From: Bradyrhizobium embrapense
GTDB lineage: Bacteria; Pseudomonadota; Alphaproteobacteria; Rhizobiales; Xanthobacteraceae
Length of the DNA stretch: 64,000 nucleotides
Direction of reading: 5' to 3'
Assembly (NCBI RefSeq): GCF_001189235.2
Contig: NZ_LFIP02000014.1
Location: 25,316-89,315, forward strand
Shown here one piece after another: positions 1 to 8,137 of the stretch; position 1 is the stretch's first letter, and each line of letters opens with the position of its first letter. Below the pieces are notes generated by a model. That model was not told the DNA's origin. It saw only the letters and a program-made list of their open reading frames with translations, and did no database searches. Both the position numbers and the translations under genes were made by a program.

Positions 1-3
1 CTC

Positions 4-765
4 GTGCACGACGATCCGCTCGCGCACAAAGTTAAATCAACCTGGCGAGCGCGAGATGGCGAGAGCGCTGAAAAAATCATCGCGAACGTCTCGAAGGTGG
101 CGCATTTCGTCCCTCGCATGTGGGGTGTCGCCAGAGGCGCCAACGGAACGGAATATGTGCTCTTTTCCTGGACCAGGCACGCGGACAATAGGTTGCACGA
201 AGAATACGCAATCACTTGGAAGACCGCGCCCGACGAGACGATTAAAATTGATTCGCCTTATGCCAAACCGATAGAACTAGGCTGGCGTGCATTCGCACTC
301 TCCTTGATCGCCGATGAAATCAAAGACAGCGAGAAGGACGTCAACCGTCGCTTCCTCCACGATCAGACCAATTTCAATTTCGTGACGGCGGTACAAGGCA
401 AGTTGGGCGATCTCTTGCGGCTCGGCTCCTGTACGATCGTTGACTCGGTTGGCGTGGATTACTCGCCGAAGGTCAATGAGGAGCAGACCACCAAAGGTGA
501 TTCTTGGTGCGTTGTGCTCTTGGTGAACTGCAATATCCCTGGTCCCGATTTTTGCATCCGCCACGGGGTCATCGCATTCGAGAAACGAGAGGGACAGGAT
601 TGGGAGGCGAAATCCTTCTTTGCCACGCGTATCGCGGCATTACCCCCGGGCTCCTGGTTCGATTGCATCAAGCCGAATGAACATGAAGGGTACACGGACG
701 GCGAGAAGGCGCAAAAGGCTTCGACAAATGAACGCAGAGAACAACTTCGCGGCGCGGCTCATTGA
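4..765 (+). CDS. Hypothetical protein, possibly 5'-truncated by window edge
   Basis: This frame of about 253 codons begins with a GTG three bases into the window, so the true start may lie upstream. I do not recognise the family. The product is soluble-looking, with no membrane segment or signal peptide and a mixed charged/aromatic composition typical of a folded cytosolic protein (for example TEYVLFSWTRHADNR, and EKREGQDWEAKSFF near the end). Codon use is GC-rich at third positions like its neighbours, which supports real coding. Its 3' end overlaps the start of the next gene by 38 bases, so the two are probably co-transcribed and translationally coupled. No function can be assigned. Confidence 0.55.
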   Translation: MHDDPLAHKVKSTWRARDGESAEKIIANVSKVAHFVPRMWGVARGANGTEYVLFSWTRHADNRLHEEYAITWKTAPDETIKIDSPYAKPIELGWRAFALSLIADEIKDSEKDVNRRFLHDQTNFNFVTAVQGKLGDLLRLGSCTIVDSVGVDYSPKVNEEQTTKGDSWCVVLLVNCNIPGPDFCIRHGVIAFEKREGQDWEAKSFFATRIAALPPGSWFDCIKPNEHEGYTDGEKAQKASTNERREQLRGAAH

Positions 766-1498
766 TGCCAGGCGCCTCGCAGAGATAGCCCGCACCTGCG
801 GCCTCAAAGCTGACGTCTCCCACTACGTTAACGAGGCACTCAAGGAGCTTTGGCAAACCCAGTCTCCTGAAGAGGCAAGAAAGATCGCCGAGCGCTGGGT
901 CTTATGGGACGCGGAGGGGAGGCCTTGGCCGCGCATACCCCCGTTGGACAACGTGGTCCAGTTCCATCGCGCCGGCCCAACACAGATATCGATGGCGAGC
1001 CAGCCGGCAACACCATTGCAGGCAATCCGGGGCTGGTTCGACCGACAGGATGAAGAGGTGCGAACCGAGACTGCCGGCATGGCGACGCTTCTGGTGTTCG
1101 AAGGTCATGATCTTCTCGTCTTTGGCGGCCGAGCGTGGTGTGATTATCTTCGGCAGTGGCTGAGTGAGACGAACCTATCAAACCAGACGATCATTGGCCG
1201 TGCATTGACGTTCCGGAGCTGTTTTGAGTATTTCGCGGAGAGCAGGTTCACTGAATCGGGGTGGACTCGGTCCGAAAAGGTCGCTCTAGGCGTTGTTGAA
1301 GATGCCAAGAATGACCCCGATTCCGATGCTGCGCGCCTCGCACCGTTTGCGCAGAAGCTGCTTGATACGTTGCCCGCACGTAAAATCCGATGGATCAACG
1401 TGCGCAAGTCCTGGAGGGAACTTGTCAGTGCAAGCCTCACACCCCGGGCTTTGAGAGTTTGGAGCGCCTCGCGGACGGAAAGAGTTCGGGGACATTAG
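728..1498 (+). CDS. Hypothetical protein coupled to the preceding gene
   Basis: A 256-codon frame. I chose the ATG at 728 (product begins MNAENNFAARLIDARRLAEI), inside the end of the upstream gene, because the sequence before it in this frame is arginine/serine-rich antisense-like text. The N-terminal 60 residues look helical. The middle has a hydrophobic stretch around TLLVFEGHDLLVFGGRAWC, but no clear membrane helix. The last 30 or so residues (ALRVWSASRTERVRGH) look less natural and could follow a frameshift. I do not recognise a family. Overlap with the upstream frame suggests a two-gene operon of unknown role. Confidence 0.5.
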   Translation: MNAENNFAARLIDARRLAEIARTCGLKADVSHYVNEALKELWQTQSPEEARKIAERWVLWDAEGRPWPRIPPLDNVVQFHRAGPTQISMASQPATPLQAIRGWFDRQDEEVRTETAGMATLLVFEGHDLLVFGGRAWCDYLRQWLSETNLSNQTIIGRALTFRSCFEYFAESRFTESGWTRSEKVALGVVEDAKNDPDSDAARLAPFAQKLLDTLPARKIRWINVRKSWRELVSASLTPRALRVWSASRTERVRGH

Positions 1499-1776
1499 TC
1501 CAATCGAGAGGTGTGGTGTGCCACCAAAGCATTGAACGCGCCGCCAATGGCGGTACAAGGAGCCAACTTTATCCAGACGCCTCCGAGCGGAGAAGAGGTC
1601 AATGAGTTGGTGGGCGCAGACCGACACAGTTGGTGACCACGCGAACGGCCGACCTTAGGGTTGAGTCGCCGGCTGCGCTGCGTCCGGTTCTGTGGCGGCG
1701 AATATTCACAACCGGAATGCTCGCCGCCGCATTGTCGCGTACCGTTAATTGTCGCGTTAAATGCGGCCGAACGGCG

Positions 1777-2226
1777 TCAGGCCGCATTCTCCGCAACTTC
1801 CAAGGCCCGCAGGTTCATCAAGGGAACGAAGTTCCATTGCTGCGCGGGCGAGCCGTTGAACTTGAACAGCCAAACCGGGTTGCCGTCACTCGTGCCACGA
1901 CTCTTATTATCGATACACAGACTGTTATCCGGGAGGCTAAGGATGAAGCCGGGACTCTTGAGAAATTCCCACCGCTGACTTTGGATGGCTGGGTTATACA
2001 CTTTGAGCGAGAGGAGAGCCTCCGGCGCGACGCGATCGGTGCCGACCGCGAGATTGCCCCCGCTCGAGTTCAGTGTAATCGCTCCAGTATCGAAATTGAG
2101 GTCCCAGAGAACGTAGCGGAGGGGCGTGTCTTTCTTTCTTAGCACGACCGCCGCACCGTCTTGCTGATCCTTCACGCCGAGCACGAAGTGCCGGTCTTGT
2201 TTGTACTCGATAAGGTACAGACCCAT
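1777..2226 (-). CDS. Ricin-type beta-trefoil lectin-like protein
   Basis: The 149-residue product begins MGLYLIEYKQDRHFVLGV. The start at 2226 was preferred over upstream in-frame codons because AGGAGG lies 5-10 bases before it. The C-terminal half carries beta-trefoil (ricin B/CBM13) hallmarks: a QRWEF motif, then LCIDN followed by NPVWLFKFNG and a terminal AQQWNFVP, matching the QxW repeat pattern of these sugar-binding folds. There is no signal peptide, so secretion would need another route. The family binds carbohydrates; which sugar, and whether it acts on host or self glycans, is not visible. It is a single-gene unit on the minus strand, convergent with the upstream pair. Confidence 0.6.
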   Translation of the reverse strand: MGLYLIEYKQDRHFVLGVKDQQDGAAVVLRKKDTPLRYVLWDLNFDTGAITLNSSGGNLAVGTDRVAPEALLSLKVYNPAIQSQRWEFLKSPGFILSLPDNSLCIDNKSRGTSDGNPVWLFKFNGSPAQQWNFVPLMNLRALEVAENAA

Positions 2227-2554
2227 GTTTGCCTCCTGTTGGTTTGGTAAGTTTGCGAAGGCGAGTCCTGTCCAGCACGCAGAGGGTTTGGGCGGTTGAG
2301 CCTTCGTTGTGATCTGAGCAAATGACATGCCACGGCTGCGTTGTGCTCTGGGAAGAGGCTAGTCGAGCAACGCTTGCGCTGTTCTCGAGCCCGATATTCA
2401 AAATCACGTACTTTGGCCAGCCTTCAAAATGAAGATAGACGTCGCGAGTTCAGGTTCTCCGGAATAGCTCTTCGACAACCGCACGCACGAGCGCGCCATC
2501 ACGGCTGCATCTCGCTCTTGGTGTGTGCGCCCCCAAGCAATAGAGAGCGGAATG
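2227..2554 (+). other. Stretch without a recognisable gene
   Basis: Upstream region of the lectin-like gene. Short open frames exist on both strands but none has a good ribosome site or a recognisable product. I see no repeat or promoter I can support. Confidence 0.3.
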
Positions 2555-2782
2555 CTATGAATGACTCTTCTGCTTTGTTGGCTTTGGGGGCTCGGGTGGC
2601 GAAAAAGTCTCGTGAAGCTCTACAATCGCGTCGAGCACGTCGCTCATCGGGATATTTCCCTCGGACCATTCTTTAAGCGCCGCTATTGCCTTTGTCAGAG
2701 CCTCTTCGCGGGCCAGGGCATGATTCCCTGTGATGGATGGCTGAGACCGAGCAACCGTAAAAGACGCACGGGGTTACGGGAA
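2555..2782 (-). pseudogene. 3' remnant of an unrecognised gene
   Basis: Reading the minus strand gives about 70 codons of natural-looking protein ending KPTKQKSHS, with a helical core EEALTKAIAALKEWSEGN and an acidic segment SDVLDAIVELHETF. The frame is closed upstream by a stop near 2780 with no convincing start codon or ribosome site, so this is probably the tail of a truncated gene. A short protein starting at the internal Met before SDVLDAIVELHE is an alternative. Family not recognised. Confidence 0.3.
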
Positions 2783-2900
2783 GAACCACCCGCGCGAGTT
2801 GGAGCTTGGCTGCCTTGTCGCGGGAAAAGACGCACGGGCGGTGGGGTGGATCGCCGCCCGTGCGAGTTGGATTACGAAAGGGCTTGGTTGTCTCGTAAGG
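2755..2900. repeat. Tandemly duplicated hairpin-forming unit
   Basis: Two imperfect copies of a unit of about 75 bases follow each other. Each contains AAAAGACGCACGGG near its start and a GCGAGTTGGA-like stretch in the middle. The second copy forms a strong hairpin with 11-bp perfect arms (CGCACGGGCGG at 2831-2841 and CCGCCCGTGCG at 2854-2864). The first copy has a weaker version. It could be a decayed terminator pair, a REP-like element or a mobile-element end. I see no open frame that needs it. Confidence 0.45.
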
Positions 2901-3094
2901 GTCACTAACGTAGAAGCACCCAAGCCGTCGATATCTCAGCAACTTGCGTGCCAGACGGTCATTGGATGTTCGAGGGAAGACGATGTGCTTTCACAGCGCC
3001 CCTAGGCTTCTCGCGGTCAATCAGTGTCAGCTTTGGGACATGCCCGTCATCACGTCAAGCAAATGATTGAAGTCGGGCAAAGAAACAAACGCGC

Positions 3095-3365
3095 TTAGTG
3101 CCGCTGCGAGCGCGAGTTGATCGGATCAATCTCGTCATCGTGGATCGCGATTAGTTCCCCGGGCTGTAAGCCGAGCCTTTGCACCTGCTCTTCTTCGATC
3201 GGGCAGATTAGCATTGCAGCCTTGCCGCCGCTATCTTTCAGGCGCACAGCGCCACAGCTTCACAGCTTCTGCAGGGTCAGCAGTCGCGACCGCGTAGGTT
3301 ACGTGCCTGAATGCGTCGTCGTCGTCATCATGCTCGATGGCGACCGTTACTATCCAACCATCCAT
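3095..3365 (-). pseudogene. Small conserved-looking hypothetical, frameshifted
   Basis: From an ATG at 3365 the minus strand reads MDGWIVTVAIEHDDDDDAFR, then HVTYAVATADPAEAVKLWRC, and hits a stop. Shifting one base at about 3255-3262 restores a natural reading to a stop at 3095: KDSGGKAAMLICPIEEEQ, then GLQPGELIAIHDDEIDPI. The two halves together make a protein of roughly 90 residues with a poly-Asp run. The family is not recognised. A single frameshift (or sequencing error) explains the break. Confidence 0.4.
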
Positions 3366-3858
3366 CTCGCGGAGCTCCAGTCGTCGGCAACCCTGCAATT
3401 TTGGAGCCGCGAGTGACAGACTGCGCTGTGCTGATAATGCGGATCATCAAGTCGCTGGTCTCTTTTTGATCGAGACAGCACACGTTTTTATTTTTGCAAA
3501 GTCGAGTGATCTCGACCTCGACGGACTTGCGTGCGAGCAAACGTTGGATGTCTCGGATCAACTCCTTCATCACCCGTCCGCGTCCATCCCCTGGACATCA
3601 TATTGTACCTGAGTCACAAGTGAGGCGCAGCCTCAAGTGGAGCGTAAGGCGAGTCGGATAAGTGGCTGAAACAGCTCAGGCCATGGAGGGACGGATTTGC
3701 CAATATTGTTCTGTGCGGGGAAAGGGCCCCCGCAACACATTTCTTGGAGCTCTCCTAAGGGCCGGTCCCCGGTCGTGCATTTCGCCGAAGCGCGACTCTG
3801 ATCCGCCTTCTGGCACTAGTCCAGCTGGTGCGGCGCGCTTCCATCGGTATGGCCATTC
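3366..3858 (+). other. Stretch without a recognisable gene
   Basis: Short open frames on both strands, none with a product I recognise. A minus-strand frame near 3420-3573 (MMKELIRDIQRLLARKSVEV) has plausible helical composition but no supporting context. Confidence 0.25.
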
Positions 3859-4737
3859 TCACAGCGCGCGGGCAGGGCTCCTACATTCCGGCTCCGGTTT
3901 GGCGAATTCACACGTCCTGCACAGCAGAAAGCCATCCGTACCGTTCATGCGGTCGGCGATTTCGCTAAATATCCGTCCTTCGAACAGATCTTCGTACTCG
4001 TCGCGCAAAAGATTCCCAAGGACATGACGCCGCTCAAAATCCATGCAGCACAAAGTAACATCGCCGTTTGGAAGCAGAACATTCCGATGCTGCTGTTTCC
4101 CATTGCATGTCAGAGTGCCGGCGGTCGGCTGCCGGGAGGTGATCATTCTCGGATCTATACGTCCTCGCCTGCTACTCAGCGGCCGCAAGCGTTGTAGCTT
4201 TTTGGCGGGGATTACGTCGGCTAGATCAGGATGGATTTTACCCAGGACCACCAATTGAATTGAGGGAATGTTTGCCTCAATCAATCGGCGCATGACATTG
4301 ATGTAGTTTTTTCCGACGAGGCGGCTGTTCATATAGGTGCCGTCGTCGGGTACGTGAACGACGAAAGTCTTGAACCGGAGCACTTGCAAGCGCCGAACGT
4401 CAGTTCCGTTCATTCCAACAAGGGTCGTGAAGATCCGGACGTCGTGGCCGCGTGCGTAAGCATGCTCAACCATTGTGCTGCAATGCGGATGCAACCACGG
4501 CTCCGAATATCCGGCAAAACTAATGCCGGTAGCTCTCGGTACGCGTGAGAGACATTGCTTGAAATCCTGAACACCCAGATGCTTGGCTTGGGATACGAGC
4601 CTTTGGCGATCTGCAAACTTGTCCTGGGAGCAATAAGAACATCTGACGATGCAGCCGGTGGTCGTGGTTATCTCCAATACCTTGCTACCAGGATCGGCCG
4701 CGCGCAGATTCTGCAACGTCGTCGGATATGCCGTCAT
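3859..4737 (-). CDS. Radical SAM / SPASM-like domain protein
   Basis: The 292-residue product starts MTAYPTTLQNLRAADPGSKV. This start was chosen because AAAGGA precedes it at the right distance, whereas the longer frame adds an unnatural N-terminus. About residue 30 it carries the radical-SAM cluster signature CIVRCSYC (CxxxCxxC), which binds a 4Fe-4S cluster and S-adenosylmethionine. The C-terminus has further cysteines (GTLTCNGKQQH, DVTLCCMDFERRHVLGNLL, LLCRTCEF), the pattern of a SPASM/Twitch auxiliary-cluster region. Such proteins often modify peptides or small molecules by radical chemistry. No precursor peptide, partner dehydrogenase or transporter is visible next to it, so the substrate is unknown. 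It appears intact and stands alone on the minus strand. Confidence 0.8.
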   Translation of the reverse strand: MTAYPTTLQNLRAADPGSKVLEITTTTGCIVRCSYCSQDKFADRQRLVSQAKHLGVQDFKQCLSRVPRATGISFAGYSEPWLHPHCSTMVEHAYARGHDVRIFTTLVGMNGTDVRRLQVLRFKTFVVHVPDDGTYMNSRLVGKNYINVMRRLIEANIPSIQLVVLGKIHPDLADVIPAKKLQRLRPLSSRRGRIDPRMITSRQPTAGTLTCNGKQQHRNVLLPNGDVTLCCMDFERRHVLGNLLRDEYEDLFEGRIFSEIADRMNGTDGFLLCRTCEFAKPEPECRSPARAL

Positions 4738-5294
4738 TCTCTTTGATCCTTTCAGGTGGAACTGCTGGAAGGAGAGCAGGGGCGCTCGGCAATGCGCCGG
4801 GTTCGACAACGCGCTTGCTGAACGTGGCACCGATCTCTCGGGGGCGAATACCGCTTTCTACGTGCTGACTGCGCATAGTACCGTTCGCTGTCACTGATAT
4901 CCTCGTCTATCTTTAGCGTGAGCCGGGTGCCAAGCTTGGCTTCCTCGTCGCAATGGTCCGCGCAGAGCTTGCCGAGCAGCGGCGATGCTGATCAGAAGCT
5001 GAACGGGCGAAAGGGCTGTTTGGAGTTCTGCCTATGACGGTATCAGGGTCCGGACCATCCGTTTTACTTGTCGCAAGCCATCGTCCTTGCCAATGGTTCC
5101 GCGAGCATGAACTGGGTGGATGGCGATTGAGCATCGTAGTCTCGGAGACGATCGTCGTCGAGAGCTCCTGTCTCGTTCAGTTGCTGGGCTGCCCGCCAGG
5201 ATGTTGGATCAAGCAGGCGTTTGTCGGGTCGAACAGAACATTTGCGTACTCTCGGGGGGACAGGGCTAAGTGGTGTCATGGAAGATGAGCAGCG
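4738..5294 (+). other. Stretch without a recognisable gene
   Basis: Upstream region of the radical SAM gene. Short frames only. It probably contains that gene's promoter, but I cannot point to a reliable motif. Confidence 0.25.
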
Positions 5295-5600
5295 CTAATG
5301 ATTGTCGCCGCACGCGCTGCGGCCCAAAAATAGCTTCAATGCGGCCGTGAGGAGGTAAAGAGGCTCGCATTTGAGATCTTCAAGACCTGGAAAGCTATGG
5401 TGGCAGTCAGCTATTTGATTTCGAGCAACGATATAGTCGATCTCGGGCGATGCCAGCGTTGCCGTGATGGTTCTAAGGTCCACTGGATTGGATCGACTTG
5501 GATAGTCAATGCGATCTGTCCTGCCAGAAATGGTAGGAGGGGCCGGCTCGCGGTTTGAGATACTCTGTTGGAGCGAGGACATGCTCGCAACCAACACATC
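5295..5600 (-). pseudogene. Possible LysR-type substrate-binding-domain remnant
   Basis: The minus strand reads about 100 codons of natural-looking protein: ITATLASPEIDYIVARNQIA, then HHSFPGLEDLKCEPLYLLTA, ending SACGDNH. The order 'pairing of a low-activity loop, then LxxEPLYLL' resembles the effector-binding domain of LysR regulators, and the frame points away from the P450 as a divergent regulator would. No N-terminal HTH is present, so at best this is a fragment. It could also be an unrelated gene remnant. Confidence 0.25.
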
Positions 5601-5669
5601 AGGGCGGTCGTGGAGAGCGACTATGCGGACCCGTATGCTCTCGAATGAACAAAATCTGCGGAGACCATC

Positions 5670-6908
5670 ATGAAAGCGAGATCGGCATGTAGAGCCGATG
5701 AGGCGTCGAGTATCCCGCTGAGCAAGCTGGATGTTAGCGAAGCCAAGCGCTTTCAGGATGATAGCATATGGGGGTACTTCGAGCGGCTGCGAAGGGAAGA
5801 TCCCGTTCACTACTGCCAAGACAGCGGCTATGGCCCCTATTGGTCCGTCACGAAGTACCGCGATATTGTCGCGGTGGATACAAACCATAAGGCATTCTCA
5901 TCAGAACAGGGTGTCACGATCGTCGATGTGCCTGACGAGCACTGGACCCCGAGCTTCATTAAGATGGGTCCTCCAAAACACGCCGGGCAGCGCAATACCG
6001 TAAGTCCGATAGTTGCACCGGATAACCTGGTGAAGTTTGAAAGTCTGATCCGTTCGCGGGTCAGGGTGATTCTGGACGGGTTGCCGCGCAATGATCCGTT
6101 CAATTGGGTGAATATGGTCTCGATCGAGCTGACGACGCAGATGCTTGCCACGCTCTTCGACTTTCCCTTCGAAGACCGACGGCTCCTGACCTATTGGTCA
6201 GATGTAGCTGTTACGCCTCCGAGAGCCGGCCATGCCATCGACAGCTGGGAAAAGCGAAGGACAATCCTGTCCGGATGTCTTGAGTATTTCACGCGACTTT
6301 GGAACGAGCGCATTAATGCCGAGCCGCGCCTGGACCTGATTTCTTTGATGGCACATTCGCCCGACACGCGGCATATGAAGCCGGATGAGTTTCTCGGCAA
6401 TCTAATCCTGCTGATCGTCGGAGGCAATGACACCACCCGCAACTCGATGACCGGCGGCGTCTTATTCATGAATCAGTACCCCGGCGAGCTGCGAAAACTG
6501 CGCGATAACCCTGCGCTCGTGTCGAGCGCCGTGTCTGAGATTATTCGTTACCAGACACCGATCGCCCATATGCGCCGCACCGCGGCGGCAGATTGCATTC
6601 TGGGTGGCAAGCAGATCAGCAAAGGCGACAAGGTCGTTATGTGGTATATCTCTGGCAACCGGGATGAAGAAGTCATCGAGAATGGCGACAGCTTTGTGAT
6701 CGACCGCAAGAATGTGCGGCAGCATCTATCGTTCGGATTTGGTATCCATCGGTGCGTTGGTCGGCATCTTGCACAACTGCAGTTGAATATCCTCTGGGAC
6801 GAAATATTGCGTGCCGGGCTAGACGTAAGCGTTGTCGGCGAACCCGAGCGAATCGCATCTAATTTCGTGCACGGCTATTCCTCACTCCCAGTGCGGATTG
6901 CAGCCTAG
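5670..6908 (+). CDS. Cytochrome P450 monooxygenase
   Basis: The 412-residue soluble bacterial P450 is full length for the class. Visible landmarks are the I-helix oxygen-activation motif GGNDTT (251-256), the K-helix ExxR (EIIR, 290-293) and the heme loop FGFGIHRCVG with the axial cysteine at 362. A GGAG ribosome site sits 7 bases before the ATG. It would hydroxylate a small hydrophobic substrate using ferredoxin-type electron donors, but no ferredoxin or reductase gene lies beside it. It is not in the gibberellin-type P450 operon known from rhizobia (no terpene cyclases nearby). The substrate is therefore unknown; terpenoid or aromatic compounds are guesses. An 8-bp hairpin lies about 70 bases past its stop. 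Confidence 0.92.
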   Translation: MKARSACRADEASSIPLSKLDVSEAKRFQDDSIWGYFERLRREDPVHYCQDSGYGPYWSVTKYRDIVAVDTNHKAFSSEQGVTIVDVPDEHWTPSFIKMGPPKHAGQRNTVSPIVAPDNLVKFESLIRSRVRVILDGLPRNDPFNWVNMVSIELTTQMLATLFDFPFEDRRLLTYWSDVAVTPPRAGHAIDSWEKRRTILSGCLEYFTRLWNERINAEPRLDLISLMAHSPDTRHMKPDEFLGNLILLIVGGNDTTRNSMTGGVLFMNQYPGELRKLRDNPALVSSAVSEIIRYQTPIAHMRRTAAADCILGGKQISKGDKVVMWYISGNRDEEVIENGDSFVIDRKNVRQHLSFGFGIHRCVGRHLAQLQLNILWDEILRAGLDVSVVGEPERIASNFVHGYSSLPVRIAA

Positions 6909-6974
6909 TCCCTGATCGCGTCGGCGGCAGGCGGCACGCGGTGCGGTTGGGCTCGTCTTGAACCGCATTCGTTG

Positions 6975-6996
6975 ACGCCGCTAGCGAAAGCGGCGT
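6975..6996 (+). terminator. Hairpin downstream of P450 (possible terminator)
   Basis: Perfect 8-bp inverted repeat, ACGCCGCT / AGCGGCGT, with a 6-base loop. There is no T-run after it, so it may be a processing or rho-assisted stop rather than a classic intrinsic terminator. Confidence 0.4.
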
Positions 6997-7182
6997 GATC
7001 GGCGCCAAACAATCGCTGCATGTCGCGAGCCTGTCGGTAATCAGGCAGGCGTTGACGAGCCCGCGTAAGGAGCGACAGGTGAGCCGGCCCGGCGCCGTGC
7101 AGGCGCGGGACAAGCGAAAAAGCAACGCCAACGGTGCCCTCCGATTTCCCCATATCCGGGCCGCCATGGACAGCCGACGAGC

Positions 7183-7530
7183 TTGATATTGAAGATTGTA
7201 GCGGTGGCAGCGGTTTTCCTTGGAGAAGCGATTTTGATCATCGCCGAGTTGATTGCCTCAAGGCGGTTTGGAAAGGCGGGCGGGGATGTGACAATGCTCC
7301 CGCCGATGTTTCTCCTGATATCTTTCGGTGGCATCCTTCTCGTTTTCGGATACGCGCTGGGCTACATGCATCTGAAGAATATCTGGATCATTGTCGCAAT
7401 ATCGGTGGGAGCTATTCTGGTGGTGGAGCCGATACTCACTCTTCTCCTCTTTAGAGACGTTCCGACGACCGGTTCGCTGATCGGGTTGATGCTCGGTGCG
7501 CTTGGTACGCTCGCTGCCGTATGTCTATGA
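7183..7530 (+). CDS. Small four-helix membrane protein (DMT/EamA-like)
   Basis: A 115-residue, very hydrophobic product with four predicted membrane helices: VAAVFLGEAILIIAELIA, PPMFLLISFGGILLVFGYAL, IWIIVAISVGAILVVEPILT and SLIGLMLGALGTLAAVCL. The start is a TTG at 7183 (a second in-frame TTG lies two codons on). Size and helix layout resemble small multidrug-resistance/DMT-superfamily proteins, which usually work as dimers, but the conserved SMR glutamate of helix 1 appears only loosely (GEAILIIAEL). It follows the P450 by about 270 bases, so it could share its regulation. The role is not demonstrated. Confidence 0.55.
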   Translation: MILKIVAVAAVFLGEAILIIAELIASRRFGKAGGDVTMLPPMFLLISFGGILLVFGYALGYMHLKNIWIIVAISVGAILVVEPILTLLLFRDVPTTGSLIGLMLGALGTLAAVCL

Positions 7531-8067
7531 GGCTGATCTGACTGAGCCTGCATGGGTACCAGCTTCGCCGAGATGTAGTTGCAAAAGACCTGCGCATCGT
7601 CGGTTCTGCTCGCTTCGGCCCGGGCTAATGCTGTTGCTGATCGGCTTTCTACGCTTCATCAGGGGCGGTGCGTGGCCGCTGGCTTCGTAAACTCTTCTCG
7701 AAGTCTCCTTGCCGGATAGTGAGACGCGTGCCGGGCGGCCGTAGGTCTTGATCAGTCTTCGCTGGCCAATTTCTGCCCGACCACAGCGTTGCCTGGTGCT
7801 CTCCAGCACTTGGATGGCTTCGTCCAGTTCGTGTGAACACACCACTGGCCAGGAGGCAGGATGATCAGGGATCGCCTCGCGGCCGGTACTATCGCATTCG
7901 GCAAAAGCAGATCACGACCAGCACAGGTCAGTCCGTGGTCATGTGCTTCAGCTGATTATCCGGCAACATACGCGGTCATCCCCCACTTCAGCAACACAGG
8001 AGCTGCGATGGGAAATGAAACCACAGGCGACATACGCTTTTTTGCGTATCCCTGGAGAACGCTCTTG
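7531..8067 (+). other. Stretch without a recognisable gene
   Basis: Between the small membrane protein and the tts box. Short frames on both strands with no recognisable product, possibly decayed coding sequence. Nothing else seen. Confidence 0.25.
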
Positions 8068-8097
8068 GTCAGCTACTCGTCAGCCAAGCGGTCTATC
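8068..8097 (+). promoter_or_regulatory. tts box (TtsI-dependent promoter)
   Basis: GTCAGCTACTCGTCAGCC followed by AAGCGGTC matches the rhizobial tts-box consensus GTCAGCTTNTCGANAGCT with a few mismatches. It lies about 40 bases before the ATG at 8138, the usual spacing. TtsI, itself induced through NodD and flavonoids, activates type III secretion genes from such sites. Confidence 0.75.
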
Positions 8098-8137
8098 CAG
8101 GCAGGCTGCACATCGTCGACTTAATCGGAGATAAAGC

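Noticed and set aside
3025..3045. GTCAGCTTTGGGACATG, another tts-box-like start
   Set aside because: Only the first eight bases match and no effector-like gene follows.
5409..5430. GTCAGCTATTTGATTTCG, a tts-box-like start
   Set aside because: The TCGANAGC part does not match and it is 260 bases from the P450 start, far outside normal spacing.
7001..7015. CCAAACAATCG, resembling part of a nod box
   Set aside because: The essential ATTTTACC half and the ATC-N9-GAT motif are absent.
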